NCBI RefSeq assembly: GCF_000621845.1
Contig: NZ_JHXF01000008.1
Coordinates: forward strand, 124,001 to 188,000
Origin: Ruminococcus flavefaciens MA2007
Lineage (GTDB): Bacteria > Bacillota > Clostridia > Oscillospirales > Ruminococcaceae
Direction of reading: 5' to 3'
Length of the DNA stretch: 64,000 bases
Within the stretch, counting starts at the first letter, position 1. Each line of letters starts with the position of its first letter. The position numbers were made by a program, and so were the translations under genes. Shown piece by piece: positions 25,556-34,010 of this stretch. The notes beneath the pieces are model-generated. The model worked only from the letters and a program-made list of their open reading frames with translations, was not told the origin of the DNA and did no database searches.

Positions 25556-25608
25556 TATACATCTGCAATGAACGCTGTACTGCATTTGATAAGAATGCTG
25601 ATATTAAG

Positions 25609-25635
25609 AAAGCTCCGCTTCGGCGGAGCTTTTAC
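25609..25635 (+). terminator. Bidirectional terminator
   Basis: AAGCTCCGC-TTCG-GCGGAGCTT with the stable TTCG loop, followed by TTTA. It separates the GrpB-like gene from the convergent regulator at 25666. Confidence 0.78.
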
Positions 25636-25665
25636 TGTTATGTTGATAATTATCGCACCAAATAC

Positions 25666-27849
25666 TCACTTATCACTGGAATCATCCTTTGCTTTTCGGT
25701 ATTCCGAGGCTGTTCTGCCTTTTTTCTTGCGGAAAAGCTTCATAAAATGTGATGCGTCGGGATAACCGCATTTTTCAGCTATCTCGCTTACGCTGAGAGA
25801 AGTGCTTGCCAGCAGTCTTTCCGCAAGGGCAAGCCTTGCTGAGATAACATCGGCGTTGAAGCTGATATCCAGAAATTGTCGGTACAAATGCTGAAAGTAG
25901 GAGGTGCTTATGCCTATTTTTGCTGAGGCTGTCTCGGCTGTCCATTCAAGCTGAGGCTCCTCATAGACGTTGTAGCGGAGCTCCCGTATTTTTGCAAGGT
26001 AGGCGCTGCTTCTGTCGCCTGCGGAGTTTCGTGTAGCTTCAAGCCTTTCCTCAAGCTGGGCTATCATATCCGTGGGAGCTGTACTGCTGTCGGTAACTGC
26101 GGATAAGCGCCGAAGCTTAGCAAGGATACTCACATTCTGCTGTGCTTCTGTCATTTTGAGGTTGGATTTCAGAGCGTTTACGAAGAGCTGTTCGGGAAAG
26201 TCCGAATCGTCGCATTTGCCTATTATTATGAACTCCTCGCTGCCTGTTCTTGCGGCAAGTTCGCCCCTTGCGCAGGATAGGTTGACTGCCTGTGCAAAGG
26301 AGACTATTATCTGTCTCACGTACTCGCTGCCGTACTGTCCGCGGAGCTGTTCCGCTCTCTCGATACAGTAGATAACGCCGTAGTATCGCTGTTCGGGGCT
26401 GAGAGTATCGGTTCGGGAGATAAGTCCCTTGCGGCTGAAAAGTCCCGTGAGGATATCACGCTCGGAGAGCCGCTGTATTTTCTCGTTTAGGGACTTCTCG
26501 TAATCAAGCATACGTATTCGCTCTATGGAGTTGGCGGCGACCTGACAGAATTCCCCGTAGTATTGCTCGAAAACGACTGTTTCCCTGTAGCGGCGGACGC
26601 AGTAGCCGAAGTTCCTGTCGAGGTAGTGCAGGGGAGTGCATATGTATGCGGCAGGCTCGTCGGAGAGCTCCTGCTGAGGAATCAGCGTATCGAGGGAGAA
26701 TTTCCTCGGAGTGATATCGCTTTTTCCGTTGGAATATGCTATGCGGCAAAGCATTTTCTTTGTGTAGCCGCTGTTTGTGCTTTCCTCGTCATTGCATAGA
26801 CAGAGGAAAAAGTCGCTGCGGAAGTCCATGAGGTAGGCGTTCTGCGCAAGGACAATGGCACATTCTTCCATGTTTTTGACGTTGTTCATCATAGAGGAGT
26901 AGTTGCTGTGCATGAAGATACCCATGCTCATGTCTCTTGCGAACATCTTCTCGCTGATAGCGGCGTCTCCCGAGGTATTTGCCTTGCAGCCGCAGCTTGC
27001 TCCCGTCTTAACGGCAGGGCGGACTTCTATGCGCTGTGTGGGAGCTTCTCCGCTTATGAGCTCATGCAGGCGGCATATGGCTTCGATACCGTTTTCCCTG
27101 AACGCATTGCCGAATGTGGTGAGGGAGGGCTGATAGCTGCTGACATCGGGGTTTCCGTCGTAGCCGCCTACGGCTATGTCATCGGGGACGTTTATGCCGT
27201 TTTCGGCAAGGGACAGGCAGAGCTGCAATGCCATGAAGTCGTTGCCGCAGACTATGGCTTCGGGACGTTCTATCTCGCCCTTTGCGATTCGTGCTGCGAA
27301 GTCCTTTGCATAGTTCACCCAGAAGTCGCCGTAGAAGATGTAGTCCTGACGGAATGGTATGCCGTTTTCTGTGAGGGCGTCGCGGTAGCCCTCGATACGC
27401 TGGTCTGAGTGTATTATCTTTTCGGGACCGCTGAGACAGTATATCTTTTTAAAGCCGTGAACCTTTATGAAGTGCTCGGTGAGCTGTCGGAAGTTCTCTC
27501 TGTTGTTTTGCAGGCAGCTCTCAAAGCGGTCACTTACATAGTCGAGAGCAATGACGGGTATGCCCTTTTCGCAGAGCATATCCTCCAGCTTTTTGGACAG
27601 GGAGCGGCTGTAGAACGAGCCTAAGTCGATAACGGCTCCGTCTAAGCTGAGCTGCTTTATGAGAGTGTAGATATTCTCGTCGCCTTTCAGGTGTTCGGTC
27701 TCGTTGTCGAAGTTTACGAAATGGGTAAGCACAACAAGGTCATAGCCGAGGGCGGCGGACTGCCGCGACAAGGCTTCGATAAGGCTGGTCTGGTAGAGCT
27801 TTTCCACATTTACGGTTATGAAAGCTATGCGTTTTCTCACGGGCATCAC
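25666..27849 (-). CDS. Hybrid regulator: LacI-type sugar sensor, GGDEF-like domain, AraC HTH
   Basis: 727-aa cytoplasmic regulator. Residues about 5-285 form a periplasmic-binding-protein-like sensor as in LacI/GalR (IAFITVNVEKLYQTSL, GIPVIALDY, PEAIVCGNDFMALQLC, DIAVGGYDG) but with no N-terminal LacI HTH. Residues about 300-450 are an unassigned, GAF-like region. About 460-590 resembles a GGDEF domain (ERDILTGLFSRKGL) but the signature is ARTGSEEF, so cyclase activity is unlikely. The last 100 residues are an AraC-type double HTH (ISTSYFQHLYRQF, SVSEIAEKCGYPDASHFMKL). The gene is divergent from the GH5_4 cellulase, so control of cellulose or oligosaccharide response is a reasonable inference. 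Confidence 0.85.
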   Translation of the reverse strand: MMPVRKRIAFITVNVEKLYQTSLIEALSRQSAALGYDLVVLTHFVNFDNETEHLKGDENIYTLIKQLSLDGAVIDLGSFYSRSLSKKLEDMLCEKGIPVIALDYVSDRFESCLQNNRENFRQLTEHFIKVHGFKKIYCLSGPEKIIHSDQRIEGYRDALTENGIPFRQDYIFYGDFWVNYAKDFAARIAKGEIERPEAIVCGNDFMALQLCLSLAENGINVPDDIAVGGYDGNPDVSSYQPSLTTFGNAFRENGIEAICRLHELISGEAPTQRIEVRPAVKTGASCGCKANTSGDAAISEKMFARDMSMGIFMHSNYSSMMNNVKNMEECAIVLAQNAYLMDFRSDFFLCLCNDEESTNSGYTKKMLCRIAYSNGKSDITPRKFSLDTLIPQQELSDEPAAYICTPLHYLDRNFGYCVRRYRETVVFEQYYGEFCQVAANSIERIRMLDYEKSLNEKIQRLSERDILTGLFSRKGLISRTDTLSPEQRYYGVIYCIERAEQLRGQYGSEYVRQIIVSFAQAVNLSCARGELAARTGSEEFIIIGKCDDSDFPEQLFVNALKSNLKMTEAQQNVSILAKLRRLSAVTDSSTAPTDMIAQLEERLEATRNSAGDRSSAYLAKIRELRYNVYEEPQLEWTAETASAKIGISTSYFQHLYRQFLDISFNADVISARLALAERLLASTSLSVSEIAEKCGYPDASHFMKLFRKKKGRTASEYRKAKDDSSDK

Positions 27850-27932
27850 CTCTTTACCTGATTATAACATAAAGCAGGGGAGAAATCAACTGCAAAAAGC
27901 TGAAAAGTACATAAATTGAGTTGGAATTTTCA

Positions 27933-27961
27933 TTGAATTTTACATCTTGTTGCTCTATAAT
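27933..27961 (+). promoter_or_regulatory. Promoter of the GH5_4-like cellulase
   Basis: -35 TTGAAT, 17-bp spacer, -10 TATAAT. The leader of about 170 nt (27968-28137) contains the inverted repeat below. Confidence 0.65.
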
Positions 27962-27990
27962 AAAATCAACATGATATGAACGCGGTTAAA

Positions 27991-28119
27991 CGCAAAGTTG
28001 AGAATTGAGAGTTGAGAGTTGAAAGTTGCGGTGTCGCCTTTGCGGCGACGTTATTTAAATGATATGAGCGCAGCGAACACATAAACTCTAAACTCTTCAC
28101 TTTCAACTCTAAACTATAA
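27991..28119. repeat. Inverted repeat in the cellulase leader
   Basis: Left arm of tandem TTGAGAGTTGA-type units (27997-28027), centre hairpin GTCGCC-TTTGC-GGCGAC (28033-28049), right arm with AAACTCTAAACTCTTCAC and TTTCAACTCTAAAC (28083-28116), the approximate reverse complement of the left arm. It can fold into a long stem in the mRNA leader; MITE-like. A similar centre-plus-arm design occurs at 54570-54690 with other sequence. Confidence 0.55.
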
Positions 28120-28137
28120 AAGAAGGGAAGTTTTATC

Positions 28138-30384
28138 ATGAATAGTTTCTTCAAAAAGAGCTGGTCTGTGGCACTTGCAGCTGTTACTCTCGCTTCATCT
28201 GCTATGGGAAGCCCCATTTTCACCACCTCCGCTGTAAGCGTTAGTATCCAGCAGTATGCAGGTGAAACCAGCAGCGACAATTACAGCGCTTCTGCCGCAG
28301 CAGCAAGCTCCGACATAAACGTTACCGATATCGGCGATTTTTCAGTACCGCTCCTTACAAGCAATAAGGTGGCTGCTGCCGATTACAATATTCCCAACCT
28401 CAATATCCCTGCAAAGTCAGTTCCCGAGACTGAGGGCATAAAGTTCGTAAAGGATATGCGCCTCGGCTGGAATCTCGGCAACACTATGGACGCTATCGAC
28501 GATACAGGCTGGGTAGGCAGCGAAATGGGTATCGAGACCTGCTGGAACGGCGGCTACAAGACCTCCAAGAAGATGATAGACACCGTTAAGGCAGCAGGCT
28601 TCAGAACTGTTCGTATCCCTGTTTCATGGCACAACCACGTTGACAGCAACTATCAGATATCGAAGCAGTGGATGGACAGAGTTCAGGAGATAGTTGACTA
28701 CGCTGTTGACAACGATATGTACGTTATCCTTAACGTTCACCACGATAACGACGCTAAGTATATGTACCCCGATACTGCTCATTATAACCAGTCCAAGAAG
28801 TACATGACTACTGTATGGTCACAGATAGCAGAGCGCTTCAAGGACTACGACAACAAGCTCATTTTCGAGACCATGAACGAGCCACGTCTTATCGGTCATC
28901 AGAATGAGTGGTGGATAAATCCCTCCAACGCTGACTGTATCGACGCTATAAAGACTATCAACAAGCTCAATCAGGACGTTCTCGACACTATCCGTTCATC
29001 AGGCGGAAATAACGGCACAAGATACGTTTCAGTCCCCGGCTATGACTGCTCCGTTGACGGCGCTACAAATGAGAACTTCCAGATACCTACAGACAAGGTA
29101 CAGAACAGACTTATCGTAGCTGTTCATGCATATCTGCCTTACGGCTTCGCTCTCGCTGAGGAAAGCGACTCACAGAGCGTAAACAAGTTCAACATCAACA
29201 CAGACACAGGCGAGATAAATCAGGCTTTCGACAAGGTATACCAGAAGTACACTTCAAAGGGTATCCCTGTTTACGTCGGTGAGTACGGCGCAAGAGAAAA
29301 GGGCAACAACGTTCAGGACAGAGTTGACTGCGCTGCTTACTTCACAGCTTATGCTTCATCAGTTGGCGTTACCTGCTGCTGGTGGGACGATATCAGCTTC
29401 ATGCTCCTCGACAGATCAAACTGCACATGGAAGCGTCCCGAGATAGTTGCTGCTATCAACAAGTACGCAAGAGGAAACGCTGAGTCAACTATCGTTACAT
29501 CAGTTACTAACCTCAATGAGATAGTTACTACAACTACTTCTGCTAATGTTTCCGAGAGCGACAAGATATACGGAACAGAGGCAGGCAACGGCATGGTATC
29601 ATTTGGTACGAGCATTGGCGAAACTGCTTTCGTTGACGTTCAGTTCGCAGGCAATACAAACTTCATGAACGGCTGTCTGGGCTTCTCACCGCAGCTCAAC
29701 GGCAAGAGCTACTGGGTATCATACGTATGGGAGGCTAAGAAGTCAGGCATCATCACTCTCGATATGAACAATCCAAAGCAGGTAATGGACGTTTCAACTG
29801 AGCCTTCCGAGGCTGTTACAGACGCTGATATAAAGAAGCAGCTCATCGAGAACATCAAGAAAGAAAAGTCCGCGCTCTTACAAGCTTGGTACGCTTCCGA
29901 CAAGTCAGGCAAGGAGATATCTCCTGCTGACACAGGCGCTACAAGCATAAAGGCATTCATCATTTCTTCAAACGGCACTCAGCAGACAACAACAACTACA
30001 ACAACTGCTACAACTACAACCACATCCGAGACAACAACATCAACTACAACTTCCACTTCAACTTCAACATCTACATCAACTACGACAACTGTAACTTCGA
30101 CTGAGACTACAACAACTACTACTGTCAAGCCTGACGATAAGGCTGACAAGTACGGCGACGCAAACTGCGACGGCGAAATTGATATGTCAGACGTTGTTCT
30201 CATCATGCAGTACCTTGCAAATCCGAACAAGTACGGTCTCAACGGTTCTGACGAGAAGCACATCACAGAAAAGGGACTTCTCAACGGCGACGTTGACAAG
30301 TCAAGCGAGGGTATCACAGCAAATGATGCTCTCCGCATACAGGAGTACCTCCTCAAGAAGGTAGCTTCTCTTGATATCGCATAA
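28138..30384 (+). CDS. Secreted GH5 (subfamily 4-like) cellulase with extra module and dockerin
   Basis: 748 aa. Signal peptide about 1-32, then a Ser/Ala-rich region, GH5 domain about 95-440 with the subfamily 4-like opening MRLGWNLGNTMDA, acid/base Glu248 (FETMNEPRL) and nucleophile Glu382 (YVGEYG). Residues about 475-620 form a separate module of unknown family, possibly a carbohydrate-binding module. A Thr/Ser-only linker (about 620-665) leads to a C-terminal dockerin from about residue 671 (YGDANCDGEIDMSDVVLIMQ, then GDVDKSSEGITANDALRIQ). Subfamily 4 enzymes act on cellulose, xyloglucan or mixed-linkage glucan. Divergent from the hybrid regulator. Confidence 0.95.
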   Translation: MNSFFKKSWSVALAAVTLASSAMGSPIFTTSAVSVSIQQYAGETSSDNYSASAAAASSDINVTDIGDFSVPLLTSNKVAAADYNIPNLNIPAKSVPETEGIKFVKDMRLGWNLGNTMDAIDDTGWVGSEMGIETCWNGGYKTSKKMIDTVKAAGFRTVRIPVSWHNHVDSNYQISKQWMDRVQEIVDYAVDNDMYVILNVHHDNDAKYMYPDTAHYNQSKKYMTTVWSQIAERFKDYDNKLIFETMNEPRLIGHQNEWWINPSNADCIDAIKTINKLNQDVLDTIRSSGGNNGTRYVSVPGYDCSVDGATNENFQIPTDKVQNRLIVAVHAYLPYGFALAEESDSQSVNKFNINTDTGEINQAFDKVYQKYTSKGIPVYVGEYGAREKGNNVQDRVDCAAYFTAYASSVGVTCCWWDDISFMLLDRSNCTWKRPEIVAAINKYARGNAESTIVTSVTNLNEIVTTTTSANVSESDKIYGTEAGNGMVSFGTSIGETAFVDVQFAGNTNFMNGCLGFSPQLNGKSYWVSYVWEAKKSGIITLDMNNPKQVMDVSTEPSEAVTDADIKKQLIENIKKEKSALLQAWYASDKSGKEISPADTGATSIKAFIISSNGTQQTTTTTTTATTTTTSETTTSTTTSTSTSTSTSTTTTVTSTETTTTTTVKPDDKADKYGDANCDGEIDMSDVVLIMQYLANPNKYGLNGSDEKHITEKGLLNGDVDKSSEGITANDALRIQEYLLKKVASLDIA

Positions 30385-30404
30385 TGTTTTTTCATAATAT
30401 GCTC

Positions 30405-30450
30405 CAATAGGAAAACTCCGCTGTATTAACGGTATACAGCGGAGTTTTTC
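30405..30450 (+). terminator. Terminator of the GH5_4-like cellulase
   Basis: AAAACTCCGCTGTA...TATACAGCGGAGTTTTT, long near-perfect stem followed by a T-run. Confidence 0.85.
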
Positions 30451-30491
30451 ATGTCTGTTTATATTAAAGAGTATAGTTGCATATTGTATGC

Positions 30492-30725
30492 TGTTAAGGG
30501 ACGCCCTCACTTGCAGGGCGTCCCTCTTAAAAAAACAGTCCACTGGACTGTTTTTTTAATTCACCCTTGCGGAGCGCCTTCGATGCTTGGGCTTTGCCCA
30601 AACCCACCAGAGGCGCTGCCTCTGACCTTACCGGTACGTCCCCTCTGTCCTACGGACATCTCCCCATCTTATGGGGAGTCACTCCGCCAAAGGAACACAG
30701 TCCCTTTGGAATCCCACTCATATGC
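30492..30725. repeat. Mosaic palindromic repeat downstream of the cellulase
   Basis: Contains the same modules as 9863-10125 in the same order: GGGACGCCCTC/GAGGGCGTCCC-type hairpin, ACAGTCCACTGGACTGT, GGGCTTTGCCC, CAGAGGCGCTGCCTCTG, and CCAAAGG...CCTTTGG. It has an extra module GACATCTCCCC...GGGGAGTC (30656-30689) that is also in the repeat at 49690-49725. The 30385-30743 gap holds nothing else. Confidence 0.8.
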
Positions 30726-30743
30726 TTTTGAAAATTATTACGT

Positions 30744-31241
30744 TTATCGGTTGTTTACTGTTTCGGGATACATATCATGCTGTGAAAGGCGCTCCCATGC
30801 CATTTTCTCCCATTTTGTATCCGGCTTGCCGTAGTTGCAGTATGGATCAATGGACAGTCCGCCGCGGGGCAGGAACTTTCCCCATACCTCGATGTACTTT
30901 GGCTCCATGAGCTTTATGAGGTCTTTCATGATGATGTTCACGCAGTCCTCGTGGAAGTCTCCGTGGTTGCGGAAACTGAACAAGTACAGTTTCAGGGACT
31001 TGCTCTCCACCATTTTTTCAGCAGGCACGTAGGAGATGTATATTGTTGCAAAGTCGGGCTGACCTGTGATAGGGCAGAGACTTGTGAACTCGGGACAATT
31101 GAACTTCACGAAGTAGTCGTTGTCGGGGTGCTTGTTGGGGAATGTCTCCAGCACCGAGGGATCGTAATCGTAGGAATATTTTGTGTGCTGATTGCCGAGA
31201 ATGGTGATATCGCCCTTTTCGTTGTCGGTTCTTCCGCTCAT
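30744..31241 (-). CDS. queF: NADPH-dependent 7-cyano-7-deazaguanine reductase
   Basis: Reduces preQ0 to preQ1, the last step of the queuosine precursor pathway. 165 aa, the short unimodular type. The catalytic Cys is in [12 protein letters not shown] (about residue 55), and the QueF motif [16 protein letters not shown] follows with the Glu that binds substrate. It is the last gene of the operon, 2 bp after queC. No terminator hairpin was seen apart from the repeat that follows. Confidence 0.96.
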   Translation of the reverse strand: MSGRTDNEKGDITILGNQHTKYSYDYDPSVLETFPNKHPDNDYFVKFNCPEFTSLCPITGQPDFATIYISYVPAEKMVESKSLKLYLFSFRNHGDFHEDCVNIIMKDLIKLMEPKYIEVWGKFLPRGGLSIDPYCNYGKPDTKWEKMAWERLSQHDMYPETVNNR

Positions 31242-31243
31242 GT

Positions 31244-31930
31244 TTATTCTCCTTTCATGGCAGGATCGTCCATGCCGTTAGCTCTGAATGCGGCTATCCT
31301 GTCGCGGCAGGTTCCGCATGATCCGCAGGGCTTGTCGCCGCCCTCGTAGCAGCTCCATGTGAGCTCATAGGGAACGCTCAGTTTAAGTCCCTCGGCTATT
31401 ACCTGAGCCTTGTTCATGCCGATAAATGGAGCAACAACGCGGAGCTCCTCACCGCTGCCGAGATATATAGCGCGGTTGATAGCGTCATTGAAGTCGCTGC
31501 TGCAATCGGGGTAAGCGTTACCTGCGGCGTCATCGCTGTGAGCGCCGTAGTATATCTCCGTACAGCCGTTTGAAAGGGCTATGCTTGCCGCAGAAGCAAG
31601 GAAAAGTCCGTTTCTGAACGGAACATATGTGGAGACGGGCTTGCCGTCAGTCTTTTTGAGCTGTTCCGCATAGGACTCCTTGGGGATATCCTCTGTTGAG
31701 CCGCTGAGCAGTGAGCAGTCGCTGTCCGCAAAGATAAGGGCAAGGTCGAGCTCCTTGTGCTTAACGCCGTATCCGGCGGCTATTTTGCGTGCCGCTTCAA
31801 GCTCACGGCTGTGCTTCTGTCCGTAGTAGAGGGAGAGGGCGAGAACTTCGTCTGCTCCGTATTTATTGACGGCGATACCGAGACAGGTGGTGCTGTCCAC
31901 GCCGCCGCTGAAAAGAACCAGTGCTTTCAT
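31244..31930 (-). CDS. queC: 7-cyano-7-deazaguanine synthase
   Basis: Converts CDG to preQ0 using ammonia and ATP. 228 aa. PP-loop [10 protein letters not shown] at residues 6-15; C-terminal zinc site [15 protein letters not shown]. The start at 31930 is supported by the [10 protein letters not shown] beginning and an AGGAG ribosome site; the upstream in-frame extension reads into folE's end. It follows folE by 10 bp. Confidence 0.96.
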   Translation of the reverse strand: MKALVLFSGGVDSTTCLGIAVNKYGADEVLALSLYYGQKHSRELEAARKIAAGYGVKHKELDLALIFADSDCSLLSGSTEDIPKESYAEQLKKTDGKPVSTYVPFRNGLFLASAASIALSNGCTEIYYGAHSDDAAGNAYPDCSSDFNDAINRAIYLGSGEELRVVAPFIGMNKAQVIAEGLKLSVPYELTWSCYEGGDKPCGSCGTCRDRIAAFRANGMDDPAMKGE

Positions 31931-31940
31931 GTGTTTCTCC

Positions 31941-32510
31941 TTAGTCGAATTTGATGAGGTCTTTGAGCTCGGCATTTTTGCGGAACTCACCGAGATATGT
32001 GCCTGTGACAGTCTTTGCGTTGGCGTTTTTTATGCCGCGGGCTGTCATGCAGCTGTGGCTGCCACGTATCATTACTCCAACATCGGGAGTGCCTGCGGCT
32101 TCGGAGATTATCTCCGCGATGTCCCTGCCGAGGCGCTCCTGCAATTGCAGGCGCTTCGCAGCCATATCGCAGATACGGGCTATCTTGCTGAGCCCGAGGA
32201 CCTTTCCCCGTGGGATATAGGCAACGTTCACGCTCATATCGTACATGAGTGCAAGGTGGTGCTCGCAGTAGCTGAATACGGTGATATCCTTCATGACCAC
32301 GGCGCTGTCCATATCGGAGCTGGTGTCGGCTTCAAAGGTCTTGCCGAACATTTCGGCTATCTGATGATTGGTATAGGCAGTTCCCTCAAGGACTTCCTCA
32401 AGCATACGTGCGACACGTGCAGGAGTCTCTTTCAGTCCCTCACGCTCGGGATCCTCGCCGATAGCCTTTATAAGTCCCAGAATGTGGTATTCTATCGCTT
32501 CTCTGTCCAT
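31941..32510 (-). CDS. folE: GTP cyclohydrolase I
   Basis: Opens the queuosine (and folate) pathway by turning GTP into dihydroneopterin triphosphate. 189 aa. Zinc ligands are in [10 protein letters not shown] and [23 protein letters not shown] is the family signature. Its place between queE and queC shows it serves preQ1 synthesis here. It overlaps queE by 1 base (TAATG). Confidence 0.96.
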   Translation of the reverse strand: MDREAIEYHILGLIKAIGEDPEREGLKETPARVARMLEEVLEGTAYTNHQIAEMFGKTFEADTSSDMDSAVVMKDITVFSYCEHHLALMYDMSVNVAYIPRGKVLGLSKIARICDMAAKRLQLQERLGRDIAEIISEAAGTPDVGVMIRGSHSCMTARGIKNANAKTVTGTYLGEFRKNAELKDLIKFD

Positions 32511-33169
32511 TAAACGCCCCTCCTTGTGGGTTCCCAGATGAATTTGTGGAGCTGTAACTGCAAGCGGACGCCGTTCATCTTGTGCTCCTCCATGAAGTCA
32601 ACAATGTCCGCAGGCTCTATCTCGCCGAAAACTGGACTGATGAACACATGGCAGCGCTCGGTGAGCTTGTAAGTGTCTATGAGCTCCGCAGCCTTTTCAA
32701 GGTCTGCGATACTGCCCGAAACGAACTTGACTGTGTCGTGGCAGTCCAGAAGTCGGAAATTGTCAATGCACATGAACTCCTCCATGCCGCTGGACGGCAG
32801 CTTGTAGTCCATGGTGAATATGGGGCGGTATTCCGCAGCAGCAAGCCTTTCAAGGGAGATACTGCCGTTGGTCTCTATCTCCACGCGGCAGCCGTTCTTT
32901 ATGAGAAGCTCCGCCAGTGCGCCGCATTCCTTTTGAAGCAGGGGTTCGCCCCCTGTGAGAGTTACGTTGTGTACCTCGCTTTCGGCAACCCATGCAGTAA
33001 GCTCCTCGATAGACTCATACTCTGCAGGAGCGTTTTCGGTGTTAGCCCAGCAGGTGTCGCAGTATGAGCAGCTGAGATTGCAGCCGCGGAAACGAATGAA
33101 CGCCGCAAGCTCGCCTGCGTGGGCGCCTTCGCCGTTTATGCTTATGAATTTTTCAACAACAGGCAGCAT
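32510..33169 (-). CDS. queE: 7-carboxy-7-deazaguanine synthase (radical SAM)
   Basis: Radical SAM enzyme that contracts CPH4 to CDG. 219 aa. The iron-sulphur motif CNLSCSYC (CX3CX2C) is at about residues 31-38, followed by the SAM-binding TGGEPLLQ. Shorter than E. coli QueE in the core cap but normal for Firmicutes. It overlaps both queD and folE by single bases, showing tight translational coupling. Confidence 0.95.
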   Translation of the reverse strand: MLPVVEKFISINGEGAHAGELAAFIRFRGCNLSCSYCDTCWANTENAPAEYESIEELTAWVAESEVHNVTLTGGEPLLQKECGALAELLIKNGCRVEIETNGSISLERLAAAEYRPIFTMDYKLPSSGMEEFMCIDNFRLLDCHDTVKFVSGSIADLEKAAELIDTYKLTERCHVFISPVFGEIEPADIVDFMEEHKMNGVRLQLQLHKFIWEPTRRGV

Positions 33170-33594
33170 TACTTTTCCTCCTCGTATATCGCGCAGTTTT
33201 CAGGTGTTTCGTATACGGTCACGCTCTTCACGGGAAGTCCCTTTTGTGTGAGGACTTCGTAGAAATCACGGGCAAAATTTTCGGCTGTGGGACGGTAGCT
33301 TACCTCGATAAGTCGGAAATCCTCGTCCCTGAGAGCGGCAAGAGTAGCGGCTTTCAGCGAGCCTGTCTCATAGATGAGAGCGTGGTCGAAGCTGTCCGCA
33401 AGAGTGCGTACCTCGCGCTTCAAATCGCCGAAATCTATTACCATGCCGCGCTTTTCGCCCTCGGCAATGAGAGCCTCCTCAGCCACACAGACCTCTATCT
33501 TCCAGCGGTGTCCGTGGATATTAGCGCACTTGCCCTTGTAGCCTGCAAGAAAATGCGCACTGTCGAACTCCGCCGACGTTTTTAGTATATACAT
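33169..33594 (-). CDS. queD: 6-carboxytetrahydropterin synthase
   Basis: Turns dihydroneopterin triphosphate into CPH4. 141 aa. Catalytic Cys and zinc histidines in GKCANIHGHRW; the partner His in SFDHALIYE and Glu in the tail (VYETPENCA). The start at 33594 follows GAGGTG; the GTG two codons upstream overlaps that site. First gene of the operon, after a leader of about 240 nt. Confidence 0.95.
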   Translation of the reverse strand: MYILKTSAEFDSAHFLAGYKGKCANIHGHRWKIEVCVAEEALIAEGEKRGMVIDFGDLKREVRTLADSFDHALIYETGSLKAATLAALRDEDFRLIEVSYRPTAENFARDFYEVLTQKGLPVKSVTVYETPENCAIYEEEK

Positions 33595-33604
33595 TATCAC
33601 ACCT

Positions 33605-33832
33605 CATTTTCAGTGGTTAGTTATTAGTGATCAGCAGAAAGTGGAGGCGGTCGAGCTGTTTCAGCTCAAAATAAAATATGCGCCTGCCCAATATTAAGCA
33701 GACGCACCTGTCCTCCAATTATGTGCAGTAGACCTGCACTTTTACACAGTATCCCTGTGTACACAGATGCCCTGGTTTTATTTAACGACAGGATGGCGCA
33801 AACGAACTGTCGGGTAGTTATACCAATATGCA
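33605..33832 (-). promoter_or_regulatory. Structured leader of the queuosine operon, candidate preQ1-type riboswitch
   Basis: On the minus strand the leader folds into several hairpins: CGACAG...CTGTCG with an A-rich tail (TTAAATAAAACC), GTGCAGGTCTACTGCAC, and a three-way junction closed by GGAGG/CCTCC (arms GCGTCTGC/GCAGGCGC and GAGCTG/CAGCTC). The first hairpin plus A-rich tail is similar in form to a class I preQ1 aptamer, but the loop sequence does not clearly match. The genes make preQ1, so sensing preQ1 is likely; the class is not proven. Confidence 0.45.
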
Positions 33833-33838
33833 CTACAT

Positions 33839-33867
33839 ATTATATCATCAAAAAAGCCGCCTGTCAA
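33839..33867 (-). promoter_or_regulatory. Promoter of the queuosine operon
   Basis: Minus strand: -35 TTGACA, 17-bp spacer, -10 TATAAT. Confidence 0.8.
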
Positions 33868-34010
33868 GCTGTTTTTATTGACAAACGGGGCGTTTTGAGT
33901 TATAATTTTACTATGATGTGATATGCTTATAAAAAACATTTCTCTTTGTAATCTTATTGTAAGGTTAATGCAGTATAATGTGATAAAACAAGTATAAAGG
34001 AGATGTTTTT

